Source of the DNA: Burkholderia diffusa
GTDB taxonomy: Bacteria; Pseudomonadota; Gammaproteobacteria; Burkholderiales; Burkholderiaceae
Assembly (NCBI RefSeq): GCF_902499115.1
Contig: NZ_CABVPN010000019.1
Span: 1-64,000 of the forward strand
Direction of reading: 5' to 3'
Length of the DNA stretch: 64,000 nt
Below the pieces are notes generated by a model that did not search any database, had not been told where the DNA came from, and saw only the letters and a list, made by a program, of their open reading frames with translations. Each line of letters begins with the position of its first letter. The first letter of the stretch is position 1. Shown here piece after piece: positions 8,097 to 17,654 of the stretch. A program made the position numbers and the translations under genes.

Positions 8097-10049
8097 TCAG
8101 GGCGAGATCATGCCTAGGCGTTTCTTCAACGACTGCGGTTTGCCTTCGAAGAGCGCCGCGTAGTAAACGGTATTCGACAGCACGTTCTTCACGTAGTCGC
8201 GCGTCTCGTTGAATGGAATCGTCTCCGCGAAGATCGCGCCTTCGACCGGCTGCGTCAACACCTGGCGCCACTGGCGCGGCCGGCCCGGGCCCGCGTTGTA
8301 GCCGGCCGTCGCCAGCACCGGCGAGCTGTCGAAGTTGTTGTAGATGTCCGACAGGTACCAGGTGCCGAGCTGGATGTTCGTATCGATGTCATGCATCTGC
8401 GCACGCGTGATCGTGCCCATCCCGAGCTTCTTCGCGACGATCTGCGCGGTGGCCGGCATCAGCTGCATCAGCCCGCCCGCGCCGACCGACGAACGCGCGT
8501 TCGTGATGAAGCGCGATTCCTGGCGGATCAGCCCGTACGCCCATTCGACGTCGAGGCCGGTCGACTGCGCGTAGCGCTCGACGATGTCTCGGTACGGCGA
8601 CGGGTAGCGCAGCGTGAAATCGTGCTCGGCCTTCGTGCGGTCGGCCGTGTTGACCGTGCGGTCGAGCAGGTCGATGCGCTTGCCGTATTCGGCGGCCGCG
8701 AGCAGCTGGCGATCGGTCATCCCGCGCAGCGGCCAGTTCCATTCGCGGTTGCCTTCGAGGCGCAGGTTCAGCCCATAGAAGCGTTGCGCGAGCGCGAAGC
8801 CCGGGATCTTGCTCATCGCGTCGACGTCGGCGTCGCTCACCTTCGTGCGCGGCGGGATCGACGTGCGCTGGCCGAGCTCCTCGCCGGCGAGCTGTCCGTA
8901 GAAGTTGAACTGGCCCGCGACCTGCTCGAATTCCTGGTTCGCCTGCAGCGTGTCGCCGCTCTGCTTGAGCGCGCGTGCATGCCAGTAGATCCACGCCGGA
9001 TCGCTGCGCAGCGACGGCGGCATCTGTTCGATCGACCAGCGCACCATCGGCCAGTTGCCGACGAGCAACGCGGCGCGCGTGCGCCATTCGTAACCCGGGT
9101 TCGACAGCGGCGCGTTCGCGGATTTCGCATACCAGACCGAGGCGAGCGCCGAGCGCTTGATCGCCCCCTGGTAGCCGATCGCACCCCATGCGATCGCCTG
9201 CTCCTGCTTCGTCAGCGAGCCGGCGATCGACGTCAGCATTCCCGCCGCGGCGTCCGGATCGTTGCGCGCCATGCGGCCGAGCGCGATCAGCGCGAGCTGG
9301 TGCGATGCCGCGTCGGGGCCGACGCCGCGCGCGAGGTACAGCGGCGGCGCGCTGGTTGCCTGGTCGAAGCCGACCGGCCGCGGCCCGAGCGCGTCGACGA
9401 TCTTCCCGCCGAGTGTCGTGTAGTTCTGCTCGTACGCGAGGCGTGCCTGCAGCCACACGTCGTCGCTCGTGAACTGCTGGTTGACGGTAAGCGCCGTAAT
9501 CAGGTCGACACAGGCGTCGCCGTAGTATTTCGGCTCGACGAGCAGCGCGCGCGCCGCCTCGGCGACGTTCTCGCCGCGCGCCGCGCGCGATTCGAGCGCG
9601 TAGCACTTGACCTGCGTGTCGTCGTCGAGCACGAAGCGCTTGTACTGGTCGTCGAAGCTGCGCCAGTCGTGGCGCGCGCCGAGCACGAGCAGGTAGTCGT
9701 TGCGCAGGCGGTCGGCGATTGCCTGGCCGTCGTAGCGCTGCAGGAACGACTGCACGGGGGCGTCGGGAGCGTCGACACGTGCGCGGCCCGTCGAATCGAA
9801 CAGTTGCGGCTTGATCTGGAAATACTCGACGTAGGACGGGACCGGATAGTTCGGAATCATCGCCGCGAGCTGCGCGGCCTTCGCGGCGTCGTTGCGGCGC
9901 GCGGCTTCGCGCAGCTGCACGAAGATCTGGTCGTCCCCGGCGAGCGTGTCGTCGTTCGGTGCGGCGCACGCGGCCGTGCCCGCGACGAGCGCGGCGGCCG
10001 AAAGCGCGAACGCGACCGCGCGATATACTCGGAAAAGGCTGTTCGACAT
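8097..10049 (-). CDS. slt: Soluble lytic murein transglycosylase Slt
   Basis: 650 aa from the ATG at 10049; a longer in-frame start overlaps the divergent gene and encodes Arg-rich sequence, so it was rejected. The N-terminus (MSNSLFRVYRAVAFALSAAA, then a small-residue region ending ACAAP) is a signal peptide, possibly lipoprotein-like. Residues about 60-480 are the helical ring of Slt70-type proteins. The C-terminus is the GH23 catalytic domain, with LIRQESRF (catalytic Glu), GLMQLMPAT and AGYNAGPG. It cleaves peptidoglycan to 1,6-anhydromuropeptides in the periplasm. It is divergent from the folate gene, with only 20 bases between starts. Confidence 0.95.
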   Translation of the reverse strand: MSNSLFRVYRAVAFALSAAALVAGTAACAAPNDDTLAGDDQIFVQLREAARRNDAAKAAQLAAMIPNYPVPSYVEYFQIKPQLFDSTGRARVDAPDAPVQSFLQRYDGQAIADRLRNDYLLVLGARHDWRSFDDQYKRFVLDDDTQVKCYALESRAARGENVAEAARALLVEPKYYGDACVDLITALTVNQQFTSDDVWLQARLAYEQNYTTLGGKIVDALGPRPVGFDQATSAPPLYLARGVGPDAASHQLALIALGRMARNDPDAAAGMLTSIAGSLTKQEQAIAWGAIGYQGAIKRSALASVWYAKSANAPLSNPGYEWRTRAALLVGNWPMVRWSIEQMPPSLRSDPAWIYWHARALKQSGDTLQANQEFEQVAGQFNFYGQLAGEELGQRTSIPPRTKVSDADVDAMSKIPGFALAQRFYGLNLRLEGNREWNWPLRGMTDRQLLAAAEYGKRIDLLDRTVNTADRTKAEHDFTLRYPSPYRDIVERYAQSTGLDVEWAYGLIRQESRFITNARSSVGAGGLMQLMPATAQIVAKKLGMGTITRAQMHDIDTNIQLGTWYLSDIYNNFDSSPVLATAGYNAGPGRPRQWRQVLTQPVEGAIFAETIPFNETRDYVKNVLSNTVYYAALFEGKPQSLKKRLGMISP

Positions 10050-10069
10050 CGTTTTGAATGGAGCACGAA

Positions 10070-10666
10070 GTGAGCGAAAGCATAGCATGCAACCCTGTGC
10101 CGAACCCGAAGGTTGCACTGCGCAAAGCGCTGTCCGGCGCGCGTCGCGACGCCGCGTCGCAGCCCGCCGCGAATGCCGCGCTCGACGCGCGGCTGCGCCT
10201 GTTGCTCGAACGGCTCGCACCGCGCACGGTCGGCTTCTACTGGCCCCTGCCGGGCGAATTCGACGCACGCGACGCGGTGCTCGCGTGGTCCGCGGCAGGC
10301 TCAGGTCGCCGCGCCGCGCTGCCGGTGATCGGCGAGAAGCACACGCCGCTCGCGTTCCATGCGTGGGATGCGCACACGCCGATGCGCGAAGGGCATCACC
10401 GGATTCCGGAGCCGGCGTCCGGGGTCGTCGTCGTGCCCGATCTGTTGCTGATTCCGTGTGTGGGATTCGATCTGCAGCGCTACCGGCTCGGCTATGGCGG
10501 CGGCTATTACGACCGCACGCTCGCGGTGTGGCCGGGCGAGACGCTGCCGGTGACGGTCGGCATTGCGTATGAAGCGTGCCGCGTGGATGCGCTGCCGGCC
10601 GAAGCGCACGATCTCGCGATGCGCTGGATCGTGACCGACGGCGCGCTTTACCCGGCCGCCGGATGA
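10070..10666 (+). CDS. fau: 5-formyltetrahydrofolate cyclo-ligase
   Basis: 198 aa. I take the GTG at 10070: GGAG at 10060-10063 is spaced ideally for it, whereas the upstream in-frame ATG (10058) itself contains that Shine-Dalgarno and has none before it. Family motifs are present: basic N-terminal KVALRKALSGARRD, the substrate region (GFYWPLPGEFD), and the C-terminal GYGGGYYDRTL loop that binds ATP/Mg. It converts 5-formyl-THF to 5,10-methenyl-THF. In many proteobacteria it follows ssrS (6S RNA); I see no 6S RNA here. A TATACT box at 10024-10029 may be its -10. Confidence 0.93.
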   Translation: MSESIACNPVPNPKVALRKALSGARRDAASQPAANAALDARLRLLLERLAPRTVGFYWPLPGEFDARDAVLAWSAAGSGRRAALPVIGEKHTPLAFHAWDAHTPMREGHHRIPEPASGVVVVPDLLLIPCVGFDLQRYRLGYGGGYYDRTLAVWPGETLPVTVGIAYEACRVDALPAEAHDLAMRWIVTDGALYPAAG

Positions 10667-10734
10667 CGGGGCGCGCGACGCGGCGTCTGCGGCATGCCGC
10701 GCGTCACCGCGTCGACCGTCCTGTCCGCAATCGT

Positions 10735-11247
10735 TTACAGCGACGCCGCCGCGCGCGCGGCGGTGTCGTAGAGGCCCGATGCGTGGCGCAGCAACTGCGC
10801 CGCGTCGCCAATCTGCTCGTTGGTGAGGCCGCTGTCCTTCAGCGTCTCGATCAGGCAATGCTCGCGCACCTCCCGATACTTCATGCACAGCTCGCGGCCC
10901 GCGTCGGTCGCGAAGAAGAACACTTCCTTGCCGCTCTTCTCGCTTTTCACATAGCCGCGCGCGATCAGTTTTTTCAGCGCATAGGTCGCGACGTGCGTAT
11001 CCTCGATATTGAGCACGAAGCAGATGTCGGCGAGCTTCTTCTTGCGTTCGCGATGGCTGACGTGATGCAGCAGCGACACCTCGACCGCCGTCATGTCCTT
11101 CGCACCCGCGGCCGACATGCAGCGCACCATCCAGCGGTTGAAGGCATTGCCGGCCATGATGAGCCCGTATTCGAGTTCCGACAGCTCCGCGCTCGAATCG
11201 GAAACGAGGTGTTCGGATGACACGATCTTGGTCGGGGGACGCTTCAT
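10735..11247 (-). CDS. Winged-helix (MarR-like) transcriptional regulator
   Basis: 170 aa from MKRPPTK. The middle (residues about 55-125) is a winged helix: TAVEVSLLHHVSHRERKKKL, then LNIEDTHVATYALKKLIARG (recognition helix), then the wing VKSEKSGKEVFFFATDAG. Flanking helices would form the dimer interface, as in MarR proteins. It is divergent from the 5-oxoprolinase operon, and its predicted promoter contains a near-palindromic operator (11334-11351), so autorepression and control of pxp are likely. The ligand is unknown; 5-oxoproline or glutamate would be reasonable guesses. Confidence 0.85.
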   Translation of the reverse strand: MKRPPTKIVSSEHLVSDSSAELSELEYGLIMAGNAFNRWMVRCMSAAGAKDMTAVEVSLLHHVSHRERKKKLADICFVLNIEDTHVATYALKKLIARGYVKSEKSGKEVFFFATDAGRELCMKYREVREHCLIETLKDSGLTNEQIGDAAQLLRHASGLYDTAARAAASL

Positions 11248-11329
11248 GGAAAGGCGGCGCAAGCAGGATGTCAGGGTGTGCCGAGTGTACGTCAGAAGCC
11301 CGGGTATACGGGCTAGGCGAAAACGCTTA

Positions 11330-11358
11330 TTGGTAAGTTATCGATATGTTATTGACAA
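11330..11358 (-). promoter_or_regulatory. Promoter of the winged-helix regulator with embedded operator
   Basis: On the minus strand: TTGTCA (11358-11353), a 17-base spacer, then TACCAA (11335-11330). The spacer holds an 18-base imperfect palindrome (11334-11351) with a perfect TATCGATA core flanked by TAA and TTA; 14 of 18 positions are symmetric. This is the placement of an autorepressor site. The site is also 45 bases upstream of pxpB on the other strand. Confidence 0.55.
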
Positions 11359-11395
11359 TGTGCGCTAACATTGCCGTCCGAACCGTGCCAGTCCG

Positions 11396-12052
11396 ATGAC
11401 GCAACCCCGCATTTATCCGCTCGGCGATGCCGCCCTCGTCTGCGAGGTGCCGCCGCCCGCCACGCTCGATTGCCAGCGCCGCGTCTGGGCCGTCGCCGAG
11501 ATCGCGCGCGCATGGCCCGACGTGATCGACGTCGTGCCGGGCATGAACAACCTGACGATCGTGTTCGACGCGCTCGCCGCGACGGCCGAGTCGCTCACGC
11601 CCGCGCTGCGCGACGCATGGGAAACCGCCGACGTCGAGCATGCGGACGGCCGCGAGATCGAGATCCCGGTCGAATACGGCGGTGCGGCCGGCCCCGACCT
11701 GGCGGCCGTCGCCGCGCATACCGGGCTGCCGGCCGACGAAGTCGTCGCGCGACACGCAGCCGGCGAATACGTCGTGTTCTTCGTCGGCTTCCAGCCGGGC
11801 TTCGCCTATCTCGGCGGCCTCGATGCGTCGCTGCACACGCCGCGCCGCGCGGCGCCGCGCCTGGAAGTGCCGGCCGGCTCGGTCGGCATCGGCGGTGCGC
11901 AGACGGGCATCTACCCGGCCACGTCGCCCGGCGGCTGGCAGCTGATCGGCCGCACGTCGCACGTGCTGTTCGACCCGGTGCGGCCGCAGCCGACGCTGCT
12001 GCTGCCCGGCGACCGCGTGCGCTTCACCATTGCCGGAGTCGACCCGACATGA
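11396..12052 (+). CDS. pxpB: 5-oxoprolinase subunit PxpB (KipI family)
   Basis: 218 aa with the full-length carboxyltransferase C/D domain (CT_C_D). Typical motifs are PLGDAALVCEV at the N-terminus, PGMNNLTIVFD, FFVGFQPGFAYLGGL, and PAGSVGIGGAQTGIYPATSPG. With PxpA and PxpC it forms the ATP-dependent prokaryotic 5-oxoprolinase, which opens 5-oxoproline (pyroglutamate) to L-glutamate, a damage-clearance and nitrogen-salvage step. It is the first gene of the pxpBCA operon and overlaps pxpC by 4 bases (ATGA). Confidence 0.95.
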   Translation: MTQPRIYPLGDAALVCEVPPPATLDCQRRVWAVAEIARAWPDVIDVVPGMNNLTIVFDALAATAESLTPALRDAWETADVEHADGREIEIPVEYGGAAGPDLAAVAAHTGLPADEVVARHAAGEYVVFFVGFQPGFAYLGGLDASLHTPRRAAPRLEVPAGSVGIGGAQTGIYPATSPGGWQLIGRTSHVLFDPVRPQPTLLLPGDRVRFTIAGVDPT

Positions 12053-13116
12053 GCCAGAACACCGCACCGGGCACGATCGAGGTGGTCCGCGCCGGCCCGC
12101 TGTCGACCGTGCAGGATCTCGGCCGCCGCGGCATGCGCCATCTCGGCGTTGCGCAGGGCGGCGCGCTCGACGGCCTCGCGCTCGAAGTCGGCAACCGGCT
12201 GGTCGGCAATCGCCCCGAAGCGGCGGCCGTCGAAATCACGATCGGCCCGGCCGCGTTCCGCTTCACGCGCGCGACGCGCATCGCGATCACCGGCACCGAA
12301 TTCGGCGCGACGCTCGACGGCAAGCCCGTGTATTCGTGGTGGAGCCTGCCGGTCGACGCCGGGCAGACGCTCGTGCTGCCGGCCGCGAAACGCGGGATGC
12401 GCGGCTATCTGTGCATCGCGGGCGGCATCGACGTGCTGCCGATGCTCGGCTCGCGCAGCACCGATCTCGCATCGCGCTTCGGCGGCCTCGGCGGCCGCGC
12501 GCTGCGCGATGGCGATCGGCTTCCGGTCGGTGTGCCGCCGGCCGGCGCCGGCTGCCTCGCAGCCGATGCGCCCGAATTCGGCGTGAAGGCGCCTGCGTGG
12601 TGCGCGTTCGTGCGCGTCGACGAACCGCCGCGCCGCCACCGGCCCGCGCATGCGCCGTGGGCGATGCCCGTGCGCGTGCTGCCGGGCCCCGACTACGCGT
12701 CGTTCGCGGCCGATTCGCAGCAGGCGTTCTGGGACGAGGAATGGCTCGTCACCGCGAACAGCAACCGGATGGGCTATCGTCTCGCCGGCGCCGAGCTGGT
12801 GCGCGAGCGGCCGGTCGAGCTGCTGTCGCATGCGGTGCTGCCCGGCACGATCCAGGTGCCGCCGAACGGCCAGCCGATCGTGCTGATGCACGACGCGCAG
12901 ACCACCGGCGGCTATCCGAAGATCGGCACGGTGATCCGCGCGGATCTCTGGAAACTCGCGCAGGCGCGGCTCAACCTGCCGATCCGCTTCGTGCGCACGA
13001 CACCCGACGCCGCGCGCGCCGCCCTGACCGCGGAACGCGCCTATCTCCGGCAGATCGACGTCGCGATCGAGATGCGCGAGGAAACCCGCCGCCGCGTTCA
13101 ATCGCGCGCGGCGTGA
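12049..13116 (+). CDS. pxpC: 5-oxoprolinase subunit PxpC (KipA family, biotin-dependent carboxyltransferase-like)
   Basis: 355 aa of the CT_A_B family, starting in the ATGA overlap with pxpB. Recognisable elements are VVRAGPLSTVQDLGRRGMRH at the start, GVAQGGALDGLALEVGNRLVG, GYLCIAGGIDV and, near the C-terminus, GGYPKIGTVI. It is the partner subunit of PxpB and forms the catalytic PxpBC complex with it. Older annotation calls it an allophanate hydrolase subunit 2 or a KipI antagonist; the presence of pxpA next door supports the oxoprolinase role. Confidence 0.95.
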   Translation: MSQNTAPGTIEVVRAGPLSTVQDLGRRGMRHLGVAQGGALDGLALEVGNRLVGNRPEAAAVEITIGPAAFRFTRATRIAITGTEFGATLDGKPVYSWWSLPVDAGQTLVLPAAKRGMRGYLCIAGGIDVLPMLGSRSTDLASRFGGLGGRALRDGDRLPVGVPPAGAGCLAADAPEFGVKAPAWCAFVRVDEPPRRHRPAHAPWAMPVRVLPGPDYASFAADSQQAFWDEEWLVTANSNRMGYRLAGAELVRERPVELLSHAVLPGTIQVPPNGQPIVLMHDAQTTGGYPKIGTVIRADLWKLAQARLNLPIRFVRTTPDAARAALTAERAYLRQIDVAIEMREETRRRVQSRAA

Positions 13117-13171
13117 CAATGGCGGAAGCAGGACGAAGGACGCGCCACGCCATCAGTGGACGAGGAACATC

Positions 13172-13936
13172 ATGGAAATCGATCTGAATGCCGATCTCGG
13201 CGAAGGATGCGGATCGGACGAGGCGCTGCTCGACCTCGTCACGTCGGCGAACATCGCGTGCGGCTGGCATGCAGGCGGCGCCAATGCGATGCGCGACTGC
13301 GTGCGCTGGGCCGTGCAGAAAGGCGTGTCGATCGGCGCGCACCCGAGCTTTCACGACCCGGAGAATTTCGGCCGCAAGGAGATGCAACTGCCGGCCGGCG
13401 ACATCTACGCCGGCGTGCTGTACCAGCTCGGCGCGCTGTCGGCGATCGCACAGGCCGAGGGCGGCCGCATCGCGCACGTGAAGCCGCACGGCGCGCTGTA
13501 CAACCAGGCCGCGCGCGACCCGATGATCGCCGACGCGGTGGTGTCCGCGATCCACGACTTCGATCCGTCGCTTGCCGTGTTCGGGCTGGCGAACAGCGTG
13601 TTCGTCGCGGCCGCGCGGCATGCGGGGCTCGCCGCAGTGGAGGAAGTGTTTGCCGATCGCGGCTACCGCGCGGACGGCTCGCTCGTGCCGCGCAGCCAGC
13701 CCGGCGCGCTGATCGATGACGAGGAAGCGGTGCTCGCGCGCACGCTCGACATGGTGCGCGATCGGCAGGTGCAGTCGGTGAGCGGCGAGTGGGTGCCGCT
13801 CAATGCGCAGACCGTCTGCCTGCACGGCGACGGCCCGCATGCGCTCGCGTTCGCGAAGCGGATCCGCGCGGCGCTCGAAGCGGCCGGTATCGATGTCGTC
13901 GCCCCGGGCGCGCTGGAGGCCGACGAAGGCGCCTGA
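13172..13936 (+). CDS. pxpA: 5-oxoprolinase subunit PxpA (LamB/YcsF family)
   Basis: 254 aa, full length for the LamB_YcsF family. The start is MEIDLNADLGEG, with the family's acidic DLNADLGE motif; NIACGWHAGG, GAHPSFHD, HVKPHGALYNQ and the C-terminal CLHGDGPHAL follow. PxpA phosphorylates and hydrolyses the substrate together with PxpBC. A 55-base gap separates it from pxpC, and a clear intrinsic terminator (13985-14010) ends the operon. The order pxpB-pxpC-pxpA is common in proteobacteria. Confidence 0.96.
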   Translation: MEIDLNADLGEGCGSDEALLDLVTSANIACGWHAGGANAMRDCVRWAVQKGVSIGAHPSFHDPENFGRKEMQLPAGDIYAGVLYQLGALSAIAQAEGGRIAHVKPHGALYNQAARDPMIADAVVSAIHDFDPSLAVFGLANSVFVAAARHAGLAAVEEVFADRGYRADGSLVPRSQPGALIDDEEAVLARTLDMVRDRQVQSVSGEWVPLNAQTVCLHGDGPHALAFAKRIRAALEAAGIDVVAPGALEADEGA

Positions 13937-13984
13937 CCGGCGCGCAAGCCGCGCTGCCGCCAGATGAAAAACCGCCGCACCAAA

Positions 13985-14010
13985 GAAAAAAGCGCCCTCG
14001 TGGCGCTTTT
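13985..14010 (+). terminator. Intrinsic terminator of pxpBCA
   Basis: A-rich run, then AGCGCC - CTCGT - GGCGCT followed by TTTT. Classic Rho-independent structure 50 bases after the pxpA stop. Confidence 0.85.
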
Positions 14011-14505
14011 CTGTTGGCGCAATCGCCGCGGCCTTCGCCGTCTGTCGATTCGCCCCCCGAAACCGTCTTTCGACGGTGACCGGAAAAATGCTCCGGAATA
14101 AAAAAACGTCCGCCGCCACCCGATTGCTGCTTCCCCCGGTCGGACGACGGAACGTCGCTTATCCGCAAGTCTGTCGCATGCATTTGTTGTACCGACGATG
14201 TTTGGCCCCGCCGTGCATGCAGACACTACGCGGCCGGCACGACATCACGTGCCGGCTACGCTAACCCCGCGCATTGTTTTCTGCTACCCCGTAGAACTTT
14301 TTCTATTCTTTTCATTTTTTCAACTTGTGGGATGAAGAATAGAGATCGGCAGAACCGGATGTCAATCGTTTTAAACGCTATTTTCTGAGGATTCAAGGGT
14401 TTTCCTTATCGAATCGAGCGGCGGCACGGGCACCCGCCGGCACCTCGCAGCGCGTGCGTGTCGTCGATCAAGCAGGGGAGGATCGGTGCACGGCGCCCGG
14501 CGCGA
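14011..14505. other. Non-coding, partly AT-rich interval with two inverted repeats
   Basis: About 495 bases between the convergent pxp and dpp/TraB units, with no convincing gene. It contains a 9-bp perfect hairpin, GCCGGCACG (14233-14241) with CGTGCCGGC (14248-14256). Next is a strongly AT-rich patch (about 14270-14410). In this patch TCTATTCTT (14302-14310) pairs with AAGAATAGA (14335-14343), extendable by CAT/ATG with a 2-base bulge. Such low G+C is exceptional in this window. It could be a small RNA gene, a transferred fragment or a nucleoid-protein binding site. Confidence 0.4.
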
Positions 14506-15643
14506 TCAGTTCGCGTCGACCTGATACCCTTGCTGGCGCAACAATTCGAGCACCCCGCGCGGGCCGCCCAGATGCAGCGCGCCGATGGCGACGAATACCG
14601 GCCGGTTCGGCGCGGCGATTGCCGTCATCCGTGCAACGAAGCGCCGGTTGCGTTCGTACAGGATCTTGTTGTCGATCGACGCCGACAGCGCCTTCGAACG
14701 GGCCAGCCGCTCGCTCTTCGCGACCGCCCACGCCGAGATCGCATCGGCGTCGCCAATTTGCCACAGCCGGTGCAGCGCCTTGATGTCGTCGGCGTTCTGC
14801 GCCGGCGTCTGCACCATGTCCTGCGCGAGCATCTCGCGCTGCTCGGCGAGCGTCAGCCCGGTGAACGCACGCATCTGCTCGGCGAGCGTCTCGAGCCCGA
14901 TCACGCGGCCGCCCTTCTTCTTCAGGAACACGTTCTGCAGTTGCGCCTCGGTGCCGTACTCGGTCTGCAGGCCGGCCGACAGCGAGTCGTAGGTTTCGAC
15001 GACGAGCGCCGCGAGCCACGGCCGCATCTTGCGGATCTCGGCAAGCGCCGCCGGATTGCCGCGCAGGCGCCCCGCGAGGCGCTGCCACAGCGGATCGGGC
15101 AACAGGCGCTGCAGGCACGGGTAGCGGCACACGCCGTACTTCGACACGTCGTCCTGCGATTCGAGCAGATCGTCCGGCGACAGTTCGAGCGCGAGCGTCG
15201 GCGACGCCGCGAGCGCCCCGAGGATGCGCGGCCGGAACGGCTGCGCGGGCGGATAGTCGGACGGGTCGCCCGTATGCAGCGTGCCGAGCACGTACAGCGT
15301 GACCCTGCCCTTGGTCGCAACGTAGAACGGCATGCGCGCGGGCTGCACGCGCACGGTGCCGCGCGACACCGTGCCGTCCGACACGGCGGGCGCGTGGAAG
15401 CCCGGCAGGCTCATGCCGGGCGGCGGGACTTGCGACGGATGGATCGGTGAAGTGGCCGGCGCGCGCCCTTCGGCGCGCGCGGATTCGACGGGAACAGCAA
15501 CGCTGGCCGCCACGCACGCGCCGGCCAGCGCCGCGCCCGTAACGGTACGCACGCTCCAGCGCCGCGCGTAGCGGTACGCGCGCATCACGCGCGCGCTGCT
15601 TGCCCCCGCACGGCGCACGCCGGACGCGCGCGCCGCCAACGCT

Positions 15644-15651
<8 letters not shown>
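14506..15651 (-). CDS. TraB/GumN family protein
   Basis: 381 aa. After a basic N-terminus and a hydrophobic stretch that looks like a signal peptide (VTGAALAGACVAASVAVPV, residues about 38-56), the TraB/GumN domain follows. It has VTLYVLGTLHTGD with the conserved GTxH, ALELSPDD, GLETLAEQ and a C-terminal IGALHLGGPRGVLELLRQQG. The GTxH and GxxH motifs resemble Tiki-like metalloproteases, so it may be a periplasmic protease-like protein, but function is unproven. Its ATG at 15651 overlaps the dppF stop by 8 bases, so it is the last gene of the dpp operon. Confidence 0.85.
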
Positions 15652-16653
<1,002 letters not shown>

Positions 16654-16657
<4 letters not shown>

Positions 16658-17652
16658 CGTGCGCCTCCCGTCAGGTCGAGGTTGGAAACATTAAGTGGCT
16701 TGATGCAGCGCGCACGCATCGCATCGTTGGCCGGCACCAGCGTATCGAGCGCCGGCCGCGCCTTGCGGCAGTCGTCGACGACGTACTTGCAGCGCGGCGC
16801 GAACAGGCACCCGGACGGGCGATCATCGCGGCCCGGCACCATGCCCGGCAATGCGGCAAGGCGACGCGCCCCCTGATTGTGCTCGGGAATCGCCGCGAGC
16901 AGCGCTTCGGTGTACGGATGATGCGGCGCACGGAAGATGTCCGGCACGCGGTTGGTCTCGATGACCTCGCCCGCATACATCACCGCGACGCGCTGCGCGA
17001 CCTCCGACACCACGGCCAGATCGTGCGAGATCAGCACGAGCGCCATCCCGCGCTCCTTCTGCAGCTTCACGAGCAGGTCCATGATCTGCGCCTGGATCGT
17101 CACGTCGAGCGCGGTGGTCGGCTCGTCGGCGATCAGCAGCTTCGGGTTGCACGCCACCGCCATCGCGATCATCACGCGCTGGTTCATCCCGCCCGACATC
17201 TGGTGCGGGAACGCCGTGATGCGGTTCTTCGCATCGGGAATGCCGACCTGGTCGAGCAGCTCGAGCGCGCGCCGATGCAGCGCGTCGCCGCGCAGGCCCT
17301 CGTGCAGCTTCAGCACTTCCTTGATCTGGTAGCCGACCGTGTAGCTCGGATTCAGGCTCGACAGCGCGTCCTGGAACACCATCGCGATGTCCTTGCCGAC
17401 GATCTTGCGGCGCGCCTTCGGCGACGCCTTCAGCAGGTCCACGCCGTTGAACGTGACTTCATCCGCCGTCACCTTGCCCGGCGCGTCGATCAGGCCCATC
17501 AGCGCCATCATCGTCACGCTCTTGCCCGAGCCCGATTCGCCGACGACGCCCACCACCTCGCCCGGCGCGATCGACAGGTTGATCCGGTCGACGGCGGGCA
17601 GGCCGTTGAAGTTCACCGCGAGATTGCGGATGGTCAGAAGATCTTGGCTCAT
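16654..17652 (-). CDS. dppD: Dipeptide ABC transporter ATP-binding protein DppD
   Basis: 332 aa from ATG 17652 (MSQDLLTIRNLAVNF); longer in-frame sequence upstream lies inside dppC and is a shadow. Walker A GESGSGKSV, signature MSGGMNQRVMIAMA, Walker B LLIADEPTTALD and H-loop ISHDLAVV are all intact. The C-terminal oligo_HPY region with Cys residues (GCLFAPRCKYVVDDCRKARP) is present. It is the second ATPase of the heterodimeric pair; the gap to dppC is 2 bases. Confidence 0.95.
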
Positions 17653-17654
17653 GT

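Noticed and set aside
10020..10070. Upstream ATG 10058 as start of the cyclo-ligase
   Set aside because: It overlaps the only Shine-Dalgarno (GGAG), which is correctly spaced for GTG 10070.
10667..10734. GC-rich palindromes after the cyclo-ligase gene as a terminator
   Set aside because: GCGGCATGCCGC is too short and lacks any U tract; expected by chance at this G+C.
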